Assembly (NCBI RefSeq): GCF_009649955.1
Contig: NZ_CP045875.1
Location: 531,059-595,058 of the forward strand
DNA length: 64,000 nt
Reading direction: 5' to 3'
From: Heliorestis convoluta
Lineage (GTDB): Bacteria > Bacillota > Desulfitobacteriia > Heliobacteriales > Heliobacteriaceae
Translations under genes and position numbers: made by a program
The notes under the pieces: generated by a model
What the model was told of the DNA's origin: nothing
The model's input: only the letters and a program-made list of their open reading frames with translations
Databases searched by the model: none
In this document: in pieces, positions 1-9,054 of the stretch
Layout: each line of letters begins with the position of its first letter
Numbering within the stretch: position 1 is the first letter of the stretch

Positions 1-110
1 AGACACAATCGGCTTCTGATATTATGGTAGAGGGACCTTCGACGGTTACAACAAAGCAATTAAAAGAATTGCATATAAAAATCGATTTGCCATCGAAAAA
101 AGGCAGGTAA
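1..110 (+). CDS. aspS: Aspartyl-tRNA synthetase, C-terminal end only
   Basis: Reading from base 3, an open frame enters the window from the left and stops with TAA at 108-110. The last 35 residues include TQSASDIMVEGPS and KQLKELHIKI, which resemble the C-terminal tail of bacterial AspS (a TxSAxxLM...P segment, then a QLxELH helix). AspS charges tRNA-Asp. The tcdA start lies 13 bases downstream, so the two are probably cotranscribed. Only the tail is visible, so the identification rests on this short match and on the neighbour. Confidence 0.75.
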   Translation, partial: TQSASDIMVEGPSTVTTKQLKELHIKIDLPSKKGR

Positions 111-123
111 AGCGAATAAAGCC

Positions 124-906
124 ATGAAACAACATCTATTTTCCAGAAGCGAACTTCTTCTAGGACCAGAAGGTCTAGCCACCTTAGCCCAGTCTAGGGT
201 GGCTATCTTCGGTCTTGGTGGTGTTGGATCCTACACAGCGGAAGCCCTAGCTCGAAGTGGTGTCGGTCACCTTGTTCTAATTGACCATGACGATATTTGT
301 CTTACCAATATCAACAGGCAACTTCACGCTCTTCACTCAACTGTTGGACGCCCGAAGATTGAAGTGATGGCAGAACGGCTGCGAGACATCCATCCCAAAA
401 TCGAACTCACCCTCTATCGACGCTTTTATGGTGTAGAAGAAGGCGAAGAAATTATCAACGAAGGACTCCACTATGTCGTCGATGCCATTGACACAGTAAA
501 AGGTAAAATACAGATTATAGAAAAAGCCAAAGCGAAGGATATACCCGTTATATCAGCTCTCGGGGCTGGTAATAAATTAGATCCAACCAAACTACAAGTC
601 ACAGATATTTATCAAACATCGATGGATCCACTGGCCAAAGTGATGCGTAAAGAACTGCGACGTCGAGGTATTAAAGACCTAAAAGTGGTATATTCTACAG
701 AAAAACCACTGAAACCACGTGGCGAAGGGGCTTGCGTCAGCCAATGTATCTGCCCCAATCCTGAAGAGCCTTATGGCGCTACGTGCCTCAACAAAAGACA
801 GATTCCAGGAAGCATCTCCTTTGTGCCTTCTGTAGCGGGTCTCTTCATGGCTTCTGTTGTTGTAAGAGACTTGTTGACAATTGCCAATAAGCCCAATATA
901 ATATAA
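124..906 (+). CDS. tcdA: tRNA threonylcarbamoyladenosine dehydratase (TcdA/CsdL family)
   Basis: This 260-residue E1/ThiF-fold enzyme is expected to cyclise t6A37 in ANN-decoding tRNAs to ct6A in an ATP-dependent step. The nucleotide-binding loop GLGGVGSY is near residues 30-37, followed by the acidic LIDHDD and the NINRQ signature typical of the ThiF/MoeB/TcdA group. A Cys-rich stretch (CVSQCICP, then GATC) lies near residues 203-222. Length is normal for TcdA. The ATG at 124 has only a weak Shine-Dalgarno, but it follows the aspS stop closely, which suggests a shared transcript. A generic ThiF-like adenylyltransferase is the alternative, but the length and the overall pattern favour TcdA. 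Confidence 0.9.
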   Translation: MKQHLFSRSELLLGPEGLATLAQSRVAIFGLGGVGSYTAEALARSGVGHLVLIDHDDICLTNINRQLHALHSTVGRPKIEVMAERLRDIHPKIELTLYRRFYGVEEGEEIINEGLHYVVDAIDTVKGKIQIIEKAKAKDIPVISALGAGNKLDPTKLQVTDIYQTSMDPLAKVMRKELRRRGIKDLKVVYSTEKPLKPRGEGACVSQCICPNPEEPYGATCLNKRQIPGSISFVPSVAGLFMASVVVRDLLTIANKPNII

Positions 907-910
907 ATAA

Positions 911-927
911 ATACCCCGTATGGGTAT
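911..927 (+). promoter_or_regulatory. Candidate CsoR-type operator
   Basis: The palindrome ATACCC-5-GGGTAT sits immediately before the metal-sensor gene and overlaps the upstream ATG of that frame. G/C-tract palindromes flanked by AT are typical of CsoR/RcnR-family operators. Autoregulation is inferred. Confidence 0.55.
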
Positions 928-937
928 AAGGACGGGG

Positions 938-1216
938 GTGCCTGCACTGGATTGTACACATTCTAAAGAAGCTTTAATCCGACGCCTCAAAAAGATTGAG
1001 GGTCAGGTTAAAGGAATACAGAAAATGATTAATGACGACAAAGGATGCCTCGACCTACTTGTTCAAGTTGCTGCTGCTAGGGCAGCCATCAATCGTGTTG
1101 GCACGCTCATAATCATGAACCACACGCGCAAATGTTTGTCTGAAGTACCGCTTACAGATGAACAAGAAAAAGCTGTGGAAGAGTTGGTAGACGTGTTGGC
1201 CAAATTCACCAAATAG
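938..1216 (+). CDS. CsoR/FrmR-family metal-sensing repressor (DUF156)
   Basis: This small all-helical repressor has the DUF156 signature RLKKIEGQVKGIQKM. It carries the Cys...His-x3-Cys ligand set of copper-sensing CsoR: Cys in DKGCLDLL, then His and Cys in NHTRKC. Retention of the His argues for a metal sensor of the CsoR type rather than a Cys-only persulfide sensor such as CstR. I prefer the GTG at 938, giving 92 residues, because AAGGA lies 5 bases upstream and the ATG at 920 falls inside a palindrome that looks like the operator. It is followed by a thioredoxin gene 34 bases downstream, probably in the same operon. No copper pump is in the window, so the effector is open. Confidence 0.85.
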   Translation: MPALDCTHSKEALIRRLKKIEGQVKGIQKMINDDKGCLDLLVQVAAARAAINRVGTLIIMNHTRKCLSEVPLTDEQEKAVEELVDVLAKFTK

Positions 1217-1250
1217 AAGATACCAAATTGTGTGAAGGAGATGGATTTTC

Positions 1251-1580
1251 ATGGCGAGTGAAAAAGTTGTAACCCTAACAGATGGTAACTTTCGGTCTAC
1301 GGTACTAGAAGCTGACAAACCTGTTCTGGTAGACTTCTGGGCAGCTTGGTGCGGACCTTGCAAAATGATTGCACCGGTTATCGACGAATTGGCCAATGAC
1401 TTTGATGGCAAAGCTATTATCGGCAAAGTAAATGTTGACGATAACCGCCAGACTGCATCTGAATACGGAATTATGTCAATTCCTACATTGCTACTTTTCA
1501 AAAACGGTCAAGTGGTTGACAAAGCTGTAGGCTTTAAAGCCAAAGCAGATCTAGCCAAACTGATAAATAGCCATCTATAA
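1251..1580 (+). CDS. trxA: Thioredoxin
   Basis: This is a 109-residue cytoplasmic thioredoxin with the redox motif WCGPC at residues 34-38, the conserved DFWAAWC strand before it, and the cis-Pro segment SIPTLLLF near residue 77. Its length is standard. It reduces disulfides in ribonucleotide reductase and other targets, using thioredoxin reductase or ferredoxin-linked reductase. A good Shine-Dalgarno (GAAGGAGATG) lies upstream. It follows the CsoR-like gene closely and precedes a strong terminator, so the pair likely forms a small operon. Control of a thioredoxin by a thiolate-type sensor would be sensible but is inferred. Confidence 0.95.
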   Translation: MASEKVVTLTDGNFRSTVLEADKPVLVDFWAAWCGPCKMIAPVIDELANDFDGKAIIGKVNVDDNRQTASEYGIMSIPTLLLFKNGQVVDKAVGFKAKADLAKLINSHL

Positions 1581-1599
1581 AAACAAAAACTACAAAGGT

Positions 1600-1632
1600 A
1601 AAAAAGCTGGTTACTATAACCAGCTTTTTTTA
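1600..1632 (+). terminator. Rho-independent terminator after trxA
   Basis: A GCTGGTTA/TAACCAGC stem with a three-base loop is followed by a run of seven T. It closes the csoR-trxA unit. Confidence 0.9.
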
Positions 1633-1637
1633 TTTGC

Positions 1638-1667
1638 TTGACAGTGCTTGGCCTATACGAAGATAAT
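1638..1667 (+). promoter_or_regulatory. Sigma-A promoter for the hybrid kinase
   Basis: TTGACA (1638-1643) and GATAAT (1662-1667) are separated by 18 bases, about 100 bases before the kinase start. Confidence 0.6.
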
Positions 1668-1764
1668 ATTCATAAATAAGTTTTTTAGGTAGAGCTTATG
1701 AAGCAGCTAATAAGCTATATTATCTACAAAAAAGCTAGACCGAAAGAGGTGTGGCTTCGAAAAA

Positions 1765-4700
1765 ATGACGATTTATCACGAATTTTTATTAAGACAGCTT
1801 GATTACCTGCACTTTGTTAGTGGCCTAACTTTTATCATACTGGCTTTTACAGCCTATCTTCTAGCAAAGATACGATATCGCAATCTGAATTGGTTTTACT
1901 TCGCCCTATTTGGCGTCTTTTTTGGCATCAAAATTTGGCTAGAACTGCTTGTAGATGCAACGTATTTACCTCATGAAAGTATTCTATTTTTTGAGCATCT
2001 CTTACTATTCTCAGCCCTTTTGTTCTTGTTGGAATTTGGTCGTTCGGGAACAAAGCGCAAAGATGTTAGCATCAACAAGCTAGCCCCTTGGATGCATATT
2101 TTGATTGTAATGACCATGATCATCGGCTTTGCAAACCTAGAATCTCCTTATCTTTACGTTACTCGCATGATCATTGGCTTGGTGGCAGGTTTATGGGTGA
2201 CGTGGGCGCTCTATAGCACTGTCTATTTAGAAAAAGAACGTCGCAATCCAAATGCGAACCGATACATCGTAATTGCTTCTATCTTGATGCTGATTCTATC
2301 ATTTATTGTAGCAGTTCCCTGCCAAAACCATGAAAATATCGTTTATTGGCCCTTTGAAGTGGCCTATATACTGCTTGGTGTTGCTTTAACCTTATCTCTT
2401 TGGACGAGTCGTCATATCACCCCTTCTTTTGAGACAGAAGGAATCCAAGAAGATCATAAAAGCTACTTTGTTCTTGCTGTTTTACTCGTTGCTAGTTTAC
2501 TTTCTTTTGGCTGGATATGGACAGAAATGGTGGGTAGAGAAGCAGAGGAAAAGCAAAAACAATATCTCATGAATAGAGCTGTTACGATTGGGGCGACTGT
2601 TAATACAGAAAAACTTATAAGCCTTACAGGTACAAGCGCTGATTATAAAAGTGAGAGCTATCAAGCTTTGCTTGTAACGCTACGAAAAATTTTAGCTGTC
2701 AATCCTGATATTCGCTTTATTTATCTGATGAAACTCTATGGTGAAGATCTTATTTTTCTTGTTGATGCTGAGCCGAAAGACTCTCCTGATTACTCAGCGC
2801 CTGGTAAAGTCTACGTAGAAGCTTCTGATTACGCAAAGGATGTTTTCCACACGAGCAATCCTTTTTTTGAAGGGCCTGTATTAGATTCTTATGGCGAGTG
2901 GTTTTACTGTAGCGCACCGATTACTGATCCTGTGAGTGGTCAAGTACTTGCAACGATCGGCCTTGATGTAGAAGCCCAAGATTGGGCTATTATAATCAAG
3001 AAAGAGCGATTGGGCGCTATTTTAATTGTACTTTTTCTAACGTTGCTTCTCATTATCTACTTTGTATTTTTGTACTTAACGAAAGAGACAGCCGTTCGAT
3101 TTATCGCTTCTGAAAGGCGTTTTATGACGATTTTTGAAAACGCGCCTGAAGCAATTTATCTTATTGAGCCTCACAGTCTCCGGATTGTAGCGGCAAATCG
3201 TTATATGCGTCAATGGTTGGGTTATGATGAGAAAGAGCTACTACAGATGACCCTTTACGGTCTAAAAAAGGCAGAAAGAAACAGCTTACCCAGTCCCTTC
3301 CCAGTAGAAATAATGCAGAATAAAGAAGAAAAGTATATTAAAAAAGATGGCACAGCTGTCGATGTAGAAATCACTTCAACGAATTTTCGATTCCAAGAGC
3401 AACAAACGATCTTGCTTTTCGTTCGAGACATTACCGAACGAAAGAGAGAAGAAATGAAAGCAGAAATGCTTCGAAAAATAGACCGACAGGTTTTAGAAGG
3501 AAAATCGTTAGGAGCTATACTACAAAGTGCCTGCCAGAGCATCATTACTCTTTTTGGTTACCCCCATGTAACGATTCAAATTGACAATGCGCTTCACTTC
3601 TTGGAGCCTCAAGCTACTGCTGAGAAGCGAGTTGCGCAAACAGTTACAAGGGAGGGCCGTGAACAGGAGAATAATCAAGAGGAACAGGAAGAACGTCACT
3701 ATCCCTATCGTTTAACCATCCCTTTGTCGGTGCAGGAGCGTAGAATTGGAGTCCTTCAGATCAGCGGCTATAGGCAAGAGCTTTTCAAAAGACCGCAAAT
3801 CAAGCCATTAGAAGATTTTGCACAACGCGTTTCTTTTACTCTTTTGTCAGCCTTGCGACAATTACAATTGCAATTACAAGGCCAAGCGCTAGCGACAGCG
3901 GCCAATGCCATCGTTATCACCGATTGCTATGGTGTGGTTCAATGGGTCAATCCCGCTGTATGCAACCTTACAGGTTATAGTTTCGAAGAAATGGTAGGTC
4001 AAAATATTAATATTTTACGGTCCGGAGAGCAGGGGCAAGCTTTTTACGCTGAAATGTGGAAAGCTATTTCACAAGGCCAGGTTTGGCAAGGTGAACTGAT
4101 CAACCGTCGCCAAGACGGCAGCTTGTTTACCGTAGAAATGACCATTACACCTGTTCAAGATAAAAAAGGCCAAAATATTCATTACATTGCAATCAAACAA
4201 GATGTAACGAAACGAAAAGAGCAAGAAGTACAGTTATTAGAAGCCAAAAAAGCAGCAGAAGAAGGCAATAAAGCGAAGAGCGAATTTCTAGCCAATATGA
4301 GCCACGAGATACGAACACCCCTGCATGGCATTATTGGTATGACGGAAATACTTTTAGAACGAAATATAGACAAAGAAGAAAAAGAATTAATCCGTATTAT
4401 AGCCAAGTCAGGGCAGAACTTGTTGAGCATTGTAAATGCCATTCTAGATTTCTCCAAAATCGAAGCTGGCAAAATGGAAATGGAAGATGTAGTTTTTGAT
4501 ATAAGAGAAATCGTAAAAGGCGCTGTTGAAATACTACAGCTTAATGCTGACATGAAGAATCTAGCACTTCAATGTACCATTCATCCAAGTACGCCATCGC
4601 TGTTGAAAGGCGATCCTGGTAAACTTCGTCAAATTCTATTGAACCTTCTAAGCAATGCTATTAAATTCACAGAAAAAGGGCATGTGCATATTACAGTCCA

Positions 4701-5451
4701 GCCAATGTTCAAAGAGCAAGAGAAAATACAATTGCGTTTTGAAGTCAGCGATACAGGCATTGGCATAGCAGATATAGTGAAGGAAAAGCTCTTTTTGCCT
4801 TTTACACAAGCCGATGGTTCTACGACGCGAAAATACGGTGGAACCGGTTTAGGTTTGTCAATTAGTAAAAACCTCGTTGAGCTTATGGGCGGGGAAATCG
4901 ATGTAAAAAGCAATCCCGATCACGGAACTACTTTCTGGTTTACCCTACCTTTTCAAATACAAGAAAAGGAAGTTGTCAAAGCTCTTCATTTTGACAAAGA
5001 AATAGTCGTTAGTAGAGCTGAAGTGCAAAATCAAAGCCAAAAGCAAGAATCAAACAAAGTAGAAGCAATCGATGTAGATGTTGAAATCCTATTGGTAGAA
5101 GACAACCCCGTAAATCAACGATTGGCTGTATTGCAATTGAAGAAGTTAGGTTACAAAACGAAAGCTGTTAACAACGGCAAAGAAGCTATAGAAGCAGTTC
5201 TAGAGAAAGAGTTCCGATTGATCTTAATGGATTGTCAGATGCCTGTTATGGATGGCTTTGAAGCGACTCGAACGATTCGAGAACTTGACGATCCTAAACG
5301 CAGTCAAATACCCATTGTCGCTATGACAGCCCATGCCATTGAAGGCTATCGCGATCAATGTTTGCAAGCTGGGATGAATGACTATATCAGCAAGCCTGTA
5401 GTAATTACAAAACTTCAAGAGATCGTAGAGAGACTCTTAAAAAACTCTTAA
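1765..5451 (+). CDS. Large membrane hybrid sensor histidine kinase with receiver domain
   Basis: This 1228-residue protein has several domains. An N-terminal block of about seven hydrophobic helices (residues 12-215, MASE-like) leads to another helix near 235-252, an extracytoplasmic Cache-like sensor (about 253-410) and a last helix (418-440). The cytoplasmic part has a PAS domain (about 450-570), a GAF-like region (575-700), a second PAS (705-830), a HisKA domain with the phosphoacceptor His in [11 protein letters not shown] near 846, and a HATPase domain with DTGIGI and [10 protein letters not shown] receiver starts at [10 protein letters not shown] (about 1108), with Asp in [11 protein letters not shown] near 1155. 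Input signal and output partner are unknown. It stands alone behind its own promoter. Confidence 0.9.
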   Translation: MTIYHEFLLRQLDYLHFVSGLTFIILAFTAYLLAKIRYRNLNWFYFALFGVFFGIKIWLELLVDATYLPHESILFFEHLLLFSALLFLLEFGRSGTKRKDVSINKLAPWMHILIVMTMIIGFANLESPYLYVTRMIIGLVAGLWVTWALYSTVYLEKERRNPNANRYIVIASILMLILSFIVAVPCQNHENIVYWPFEVAYILLGVALTLSLWTSRHITPSFETEGIQEDHKSYFVLAVLLVASLLSFGWIWTEMVGREAEEKQKQYLMNRAVTIGATVNTEKLISLTGTSADYKSESYQALLVTLRKILAVNPDIRFIYLMKLYGEDLIFLVDAEPKDSPDYSAPGKVYVEASDYAKDVFHTSNPFFEGPVLDSYGEWFYCSAPITDPVSGQVLATIGLDVEAQDWAIIIKKERLGAILIVLFLTLLLIIYFVFLYLTKETAVRFIASERRFMTIFENAPEAIYLIEPHSLRIVAANRYMRQWLGYDEKELLQMTLYGLKKAERNSLPSPFPVEIMQNKEEKYIKKDGTAVDVEITSTNFRFQEQQTILLFVRDITERKREEMKAEMLRKIDRQVLEGKSLGAILQSACQSIITLFGYPHVTIQIDNALHFLEPQATAEKRVAQTVTREGREQENNQEEQEERHYPYRLTIPLSVQERRIGVLQISGYRQELFKRPQIKPLEDFAQRVSFTLLSALRQLQLQLQGQALATAANAIVITDCYGVVQWVNPAVCNLTGYSFEEMVGQNINILRSGEQGQAFYAEMWKAISQGQVWQGELINRRQDGSLFTVEMTITPVQDKKGQNIHYIAIKQDVTKRKEQEVQLLEAKKAAEEGNKAKSEFLANMSHEIRTPLHGIIGMTEILLERNIDKEEKELIRIIAKSGQNLLSIVNAILDFSKIEAGKMEMEDVVFDIREIVKGAVEILQLNADMKNLALQCTIHPSTPSLLKGDPGKLRQILLNLLSNAIKFTEKGHVHITVQPMFKEQEKIQLRFEVSDTGIGIADIVKEKLFLPFTQADGSTTRKYGGTGLGLSISKNLVELMGGEIDVKSNPDHGTTFWFTLPFQIQEKEVVKALHFDKEIVVSRAEVQNQSQKQESNKVEAIDVDVEILLVEDNPVNQRLAVLQLKKLGYKTKAVNNGKEAIEAVLEKEFRLILMDCQMPVMDGFEATRTIRELDDPKRSQIPIVAMTAHAIEGYRDQCLQAGMNDYISKPVVITKLQEIVERLLKNS

Positions 5452-5490
5452 CCTTCCATTTCTTGTTCAAATCGTTAGGAGCGGGTTCCC

Positions 5491-6747
5491 TTGGACGTAA
5501 GTACAAAGCTAAAAATATTATCAGCCGCTGCCAAATATGATGTATCCTGTTCGTCCTCTGGTGGCAAGCGACAAAGCAAAAAAGGTATGATAGGCGATAC
5601 AGCGGCTAGTGGCATCTGCCACAGTTGGACCGATGATGGCCGCTGTGTATCCCTGTTAAAGATCCTCTTTTCAAATATTTGTTGCTATGATTGTGCTTTT
5701 TGCGTCAACAGAATCTCAAATGATGTTCCGAGAGCTGCTTTTACCCCAGAAGAAGTTGCTGACTTGACGATTAACTTTTATCGCCGTAACTATATTGAAG
5801 GTCTTTTTCTTAGTTCAGCTGTTGATCAAAGTCCAGATCACACCATGGAGCAATTGGTCAAAGCAATCGGCTTGCTTCGCCATACCTATCGCTTTAACGG
5901 CTATATCCACTTGAAAGCCATTCCAGGTGCCAACAATCTCTTAATTCAGCAAGCAGGGGAGCTCGTTGATCGAATGAGCGTCAACATTGAGCTCCCTTCC
6001 TCGGAAGGGCTACGCATGTTAGCTCCGCAGAAGAAAAAAGAATCTATTCTAAAACCAATGGGGCAGATCAGCACAGCTATCGTAGAAAGAAAAGAAGAAA
6101 GGCGCAAATTTCGACGACTGCCTACTTTCGTACCAGCAGGACAAAGCACACAACTTATTGTTGGCGCAACGGCTGATACAGACCTACACATTTTCAAACT
6201 AGCAGAAGGACTTTATAAAAAATTTCGCCTGAAGAGAGTCTACTACTCCGCTTATGTACCGATCTCTAGCGATCCAAAGCTGCCCGCGCTACTGCAACCA
6301 CCGCTGCTTCGAGAACATAGAATTTACCAGGCCGATTGGCTTCTTCGCTACTACGGTTTTCAAGCTGATGAAATTGTCGATCAACACAATCCGAACCTAG
6401 ATCTAGAGCTAGACCCCAAAAGCGCCTGGGCGCTGCGCAATATTCACTTTTTCCCTGTCGAAATCAACAATGCCGACTACCAAAGCCTCCTGCGGGTTCC
6501 TGGTATCGGTGTTACATCGGCACGCCGCATTCTTTATGCTCGACGAGTGCGATCGATCCAATGGGAAGATCTCACTCGCATTGGCATTGTCTTAAAAAGA
6601 GCCCGTTACTTTATCACATGCAACGGACGCTACTATGGACAGATCAATTTTGATAGCAATGCCGGCAATGCCATTCGTAAAAATCTTCTTGAGCCAACGA
6701 AAGGAAAGGTTCAAAAAGACTACGAACAGCTTTCACTTTTCTCTTAA
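5491..6747 (+). CDS. Putative DNA modification/repair radical SAM protein
   Basis: This 418-residue protein carries a radical-SAM cluster CxxxCxxC in CCYDCAFC (about residue 68) and a C-terminal helix-hairpin-helix (RVPGIGVTSARR, about residues 340-352), a DNA-contacting motif. This architecture matches the family annotated as a putative DNA modification/repair radical SAM protein, which often sits beside a uracil-DNA-glycosylase-like partner. No such partner is next to it here. The start is TTG with TTAGGAG upstream. Its last codons run into a short gap before the iscR promoter. The chemical reaction is not established from sequence. Confidence 0.85.
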   Translation: MDVSTKLKILSAAAKYDVSCSSSGGKRQSKKGMIGDTAASGICHSWTDDGRCVSLLKILFSNICCYDCAFCVNRISNDVPRAAFTPEEVADLTINFYRRNYIEGLFLSSAVDQSPDHTMEQLVKAIGLLRHTYRFNGYIHLKAIPGANNLLIQQAGELVDRMSVNIELPSSEGLRMLAPQKKKESILKPMGQISTAIVERKEERRKFRRLPTFVPAGQSTQLIVGATADTDLHIFKLAEGLYKKFRLKRVYYSAYVPISSDPKLPALLQPPLLREHRIYQADWLLRYYGFQADEIVDQHNPNLDLELDPKSAWALRNIHFFPVEINNADYQSLLRVPGIGVTSARRILYARRVRSIQWEDLTRIGIVLKRARYFITCNGRYYGQINFDSNAGNAIRKNLLEPTKGKVQKDYEQLSLFS

Positions 6748-6790
6748 ACATCTCATTGAGGTATTTTTTGTTTTTGAGCTTATTACCCCT

Positions 6791-6819
6791 TTGACTTTCT
6801 CCAAAAGCCATGATACACT
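6791..6819 (+). promoter_or_regulatory. Sigma-A promoter of the isc operon
   Basis: TTGACT (6791-6796) and TACACT (6814-6819) are separated by 17 bases, about 85 bases before the Rrf2-type regulator. Confidence 0.7.
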
Positions 6820-6828
6820 AGCACCAAG

Positions 6829-6853
6829 AAATCCTACTTGTTTGGTAGGGATT
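6829..6853 (+). promoter_or_regulatory. Candidate Rrf2/IscR autoregulatory operator
   Basis: An imperfect inverted repeat, AATCCTAC...GTAGGGATT, lies just after the -10 element of the isc promoter. This is where a bound repressor would block initiation. Assignment to the adjacent IscR-like protein is inferred from position. Confidence 0.5.
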
Positions 6854-6903
6854 GCTCTCGCGGAACATAATATATACAATCGTCTCGCGAAGGAAGTGCA
6901 TCG

Positions 6904-7356
6904 ATGAAGCTATCTACCAAAGGACAATACGGGGTGCGAGCCATGTTTGAGCTGGCCCTTCAATATGGTCAAGGTCCTGTATCGTTAAAGCTTGTAGCGG
7001 AACGGCAAGATATCTCCGAACACTATTTAGAACAAATCATTGCCCTTTTGCGTAAAGCAGGTCTTGTCAACAGCATTCGAGGTGCCCAGGGTGGCTACGT
7101 GCTCGCTAGAGAGCCCGCTGCCATTAGTATCGGAGATATTATTCGCGTCTTAGAAGGGCCTGTAGCGCCTGTCGAATGTGTCAACGATGAAAGCTCCGAT
7201 CGCTGTATCCGTGCTGAACAATGTGTTTCCAAAATGGTCTGGGCCAAAGTAAAGAACTCTATCGAACAGGTCATTGACTCTATTACTTTAGCTGACATGT
7301 GTGAAGAAGCTGAAAAAGCTCGTTTTGAGCAAGGCAACTTCATGTATCACATCTAA
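6904..7356 (+). CDS. iscR: Rrf2-family regulator, IscR-like
   Basis: This 150-residue winged-helix regulator starts MKLSTKGQYGVRAM, the standard Rrf2 N-terminus. The recognition region is near residues 28-60. Three Cys spaced C-x8-C-x5-C (ECVNDESSDRCIRAEQC, about residues 96-112) are the expected [2Fe-2S] ligands. Such proteins sense Fe-S status and regulate the cluster-assembly genes that follow. It is first in an apparent operon with iscS 30 bases downstream, then iscU. In Firmicutes the same family includes CymR, a cysteine-metabolism regulator without these Cys, so the Cys set favours an IscR-type role. Confidence 0.88.
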   Translation: MKLSTKGQYGVRAMFELALQYGQGPVSLKLVAERQDISEHYLEQIIALLRKAGLVNSIRGAQGGYVLAREPAAISIGDIIRVLEGPVAPVECVNDESSDRCIRAEQCVSKMVWAKVKNSIEQVIDSITLADMCEEAEKARFEQGNFMYHI

Positions 7357-7386
7357 AAAAGACTGTCAACAGAGGAGAGAATTCCC

Positions 7387-8583
7387 ATGCAACCTGTCTA
7401 CATGGATCATGGAGCTACCACACCGGTTCATCCAGAAGTCGTAGAAGCAATGGTTAAGGCCATGCAAGCAAACTTCGGCAACCCTTCTAGCGTCCATGCC
7501 TTTGGCCGAGCAGCGAAAGCGCTTCTCGAAGAAGCCAGAGTAAGCGTAGCGGCACTAATGGGAGCGAGCCCGGAACAGATTATTTTTACCAGCGGCGGTA
7601 CAGAAGCTGATAATATAGCGATCTTCGGAGCAGCTCGCGGCATGCGCCAAAAAGGCAAAGGCAATCATATCATTACTTCAGCGGTAGAACATCATGCAGT
7701 TTTAGATGCTTGTAAAGCTCTTGAAAAAGAAGGCTTTGAAGTGACTGTTTTACCAGTTGATGAGCATGGCCAAGTTCATGTAGAAGAACTTGAAAAAGCC
7801 CTTCGTGATGACACCATTTTAGTAACCATTATGCATGCTAACAATGAAGTGGGTACGATTCAGCCGATTAAAGAACTGGCTCGCCTGACCAAAGCTCGAG
7901 GCGCTGTCTTTCATACCGATGCAGTACAATCTTTTGGTAAAATCCCTGTTGATGTAAATGATCTTGGTGTCGATCTTCTTTCTGCATCGGCCCATAAAAT
8001 TTACGGTCCGAAAGGTGTTGGCTGTTTGTATGTTGCTAGAGGCGTAAAGCTTACTCCCATTGGCTATGGTGGGAGTCAAGAAAAGCGTCGTCGCCCTGGA
8101 ACAGAGAACTTGCCTGGGATTGTCGGTTTTGGCAAAGCCGCTGCCATTGCAGCTGTGGAAATTGAAGAAGAAGGGACTCGTCTTCGTCGTTATCGTGATC
8201 GACTCATTGAAGGTTTAACAGCGCTGCCTCATGTGAAGCTAAATGGTCACCCTACAAACAGATTGCCTCAAAATGTGAACGTCTCTTTCCAATTTATTGA
8301 AGGTGAATCACTGCTACTCATGCTGGACATGAAAAGGATTGCGGCCTCGTCAGGTTCAGCCTGCACATCGGGCTCTTTAGACCCTTCTCATGTATTGCTT
8401 GCGATGGGTCTCAGTCATGAAATTGCTCATGGTTCTCTTCGTCTTACCTTAGGAAGAGGGAACACAGAAGAAGAGATTGATTATATATTAAATACATTGC
8501 CCGAAATCGTAGAACGTTTGCGTGCTATGTCACCTCTCTACGAAGGCAAGGAGGTTGTAATGTCATGTACACAGAGAAGGTAA
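7387..8583 (+). CDS. iscS: Cysteine desulfurase, IscS/NifS type
   Basis: This 398-residue PLP enzyme strips sulfur from L-cysteine and passes it as a persulfide to IscU and to thiouridylases. The PLP-binding Lys is in SASAHKIYGPKG (about residue 200). The active-site Cys is in SSGSACTSGSLDPSH (about residue 324), which is the group I (IscS/NifS) loop. The start MQPVYMDHGATTPVHPEV is typical, and the Shine-Dalgarno AGAGGAGA is good. Its 3' end overlaps the iscU start by 19 bases, indicating translational coupling. MnmA, encoded just downstream, also needs this sulfur. Confidence 0.95.
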   Translation: MQPVYMDHGATTPVHPEVVEAMVKAMQANFGNPSSVHAFGRAAKALLEEARVSVAALMGASPEQIIFTSGGTEADNIAIFGAARGMRQKGKGNHIITSAVEHHAVLDACKALEKEGFEVTVLPVDEHGQVHVEELEKALRDDTILVTIMHANNEVGTIQPIKELARLTKARGAVFHTDAVQSFGKIPVDVNDLGVDLLSASAHKIYGPKGVGCLYVARGVKLTPIGYGGSQEKRRRPGTENLPGIVGFGKAAAIAAVEIEEEGTRLRRYRDRLIEGLTALPHVKLNGHPTNRLPQNVNVSFQFIEGESLLLMLDMKRIAASSGSACTSGSLDPSHVLLAMGLSHEIAHGSLRLTLGRGNTEEEIDYILNTLPEIVERLRAMSPLYEGKEVVMSCTQRR

Positions 8584-8936
8584 TGGATCACTTTGCCAAT
8601 CCGCGCAATGTAGGAGAAATCGAAAAAGCCAGCGGTGTGGGAGAAGTTGGCAACGCCAGCTGTGGCGATATCATGCGTATTTCTATCCAGGTAGAAGATA
8701 ACATCATTAAAGACATTAAGTTCAAAACCTTTGGCTGTGGAGCTGCCATTGCTACAAGCTCCATCTGTACAGAACTCGTGAAAGGCAAGAGCATTGATGA
8801 AGCACTCGCCTTAACGAACCAAGCAGTTGCTGACGCTCTTGGTGGCTTGCCGCCTGCTAAAATGCACTGCAGCAATTTAGCGGCTGAGGCACTGCACGAA
8901 GCGATTGCTGATTACAAAGCAAAGCAAGAAGGATAA
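8565..8936 (+). CDS. iscU: Fe-S cluster assembly scaffold IscU/NifU type
   Basis: This 123-residue scaffold builds [2Fe-2S] clusters from IscS persulfide and iron. The three ligand Cys appear in NASCGD, FGCGAAIA and KMHCSNLA, the IscU/NifU-N pattern. It starts inside the 3' end of iscS with AAGGAGG 10 bases upstream. The protein is a single-domain scaffold with no C-terminal NifU ferredoxin or Nfu domain. A hairpin terminator follows. No HscA/HscB/Fdx genes are present, consistent with the minimal Clostridia-type ISC system. Confidence 0.94.
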   Translation: MYTEKVMDHFANPRNVGEIEKASGVGEVGNASCGDIMRISIQVEDNIIKDIKFKTFGCGAAIATSSICTELVKGKSIDEALALTNQAVADALGGLPPAKMHCSNLAAEALHEAIADYKAKQEG

Positions 8937-8957
8937 TAGGTTTGCATTTTTACTAGG

Positions 8958-8990
8958 ACCTGGGAAGGAAATTGCCTTTCCAGGTTTCTG
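8958..8990 (+). terminator. Terminator-like hairpin after iscU
   Basis: ACCTGGGAAGG pairs with CCTTTCCAGGT around a six-base loop, followed by a short T-rich tail. Confidence 0.65.
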
Positions 8991-9054
8991 TATAAAATTA
9001 ACAATTTAGACCATAATGATGAGAACACTAGAATAGCAAAAAGAGGCGAAGCCT

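Noticed and set aside
1055..1501. Minus-strand frame opposite csoR and trxA
   Set aside because: It overlaps two well-supported genes on the other strand and shows no family motif.
6635..6907. 90-residue frame between the radical-SAM gene and iscR
   Set aside because: It overlaps the 3' end of one gene and the promoter/operator of the next and encodes nothing recognisable.
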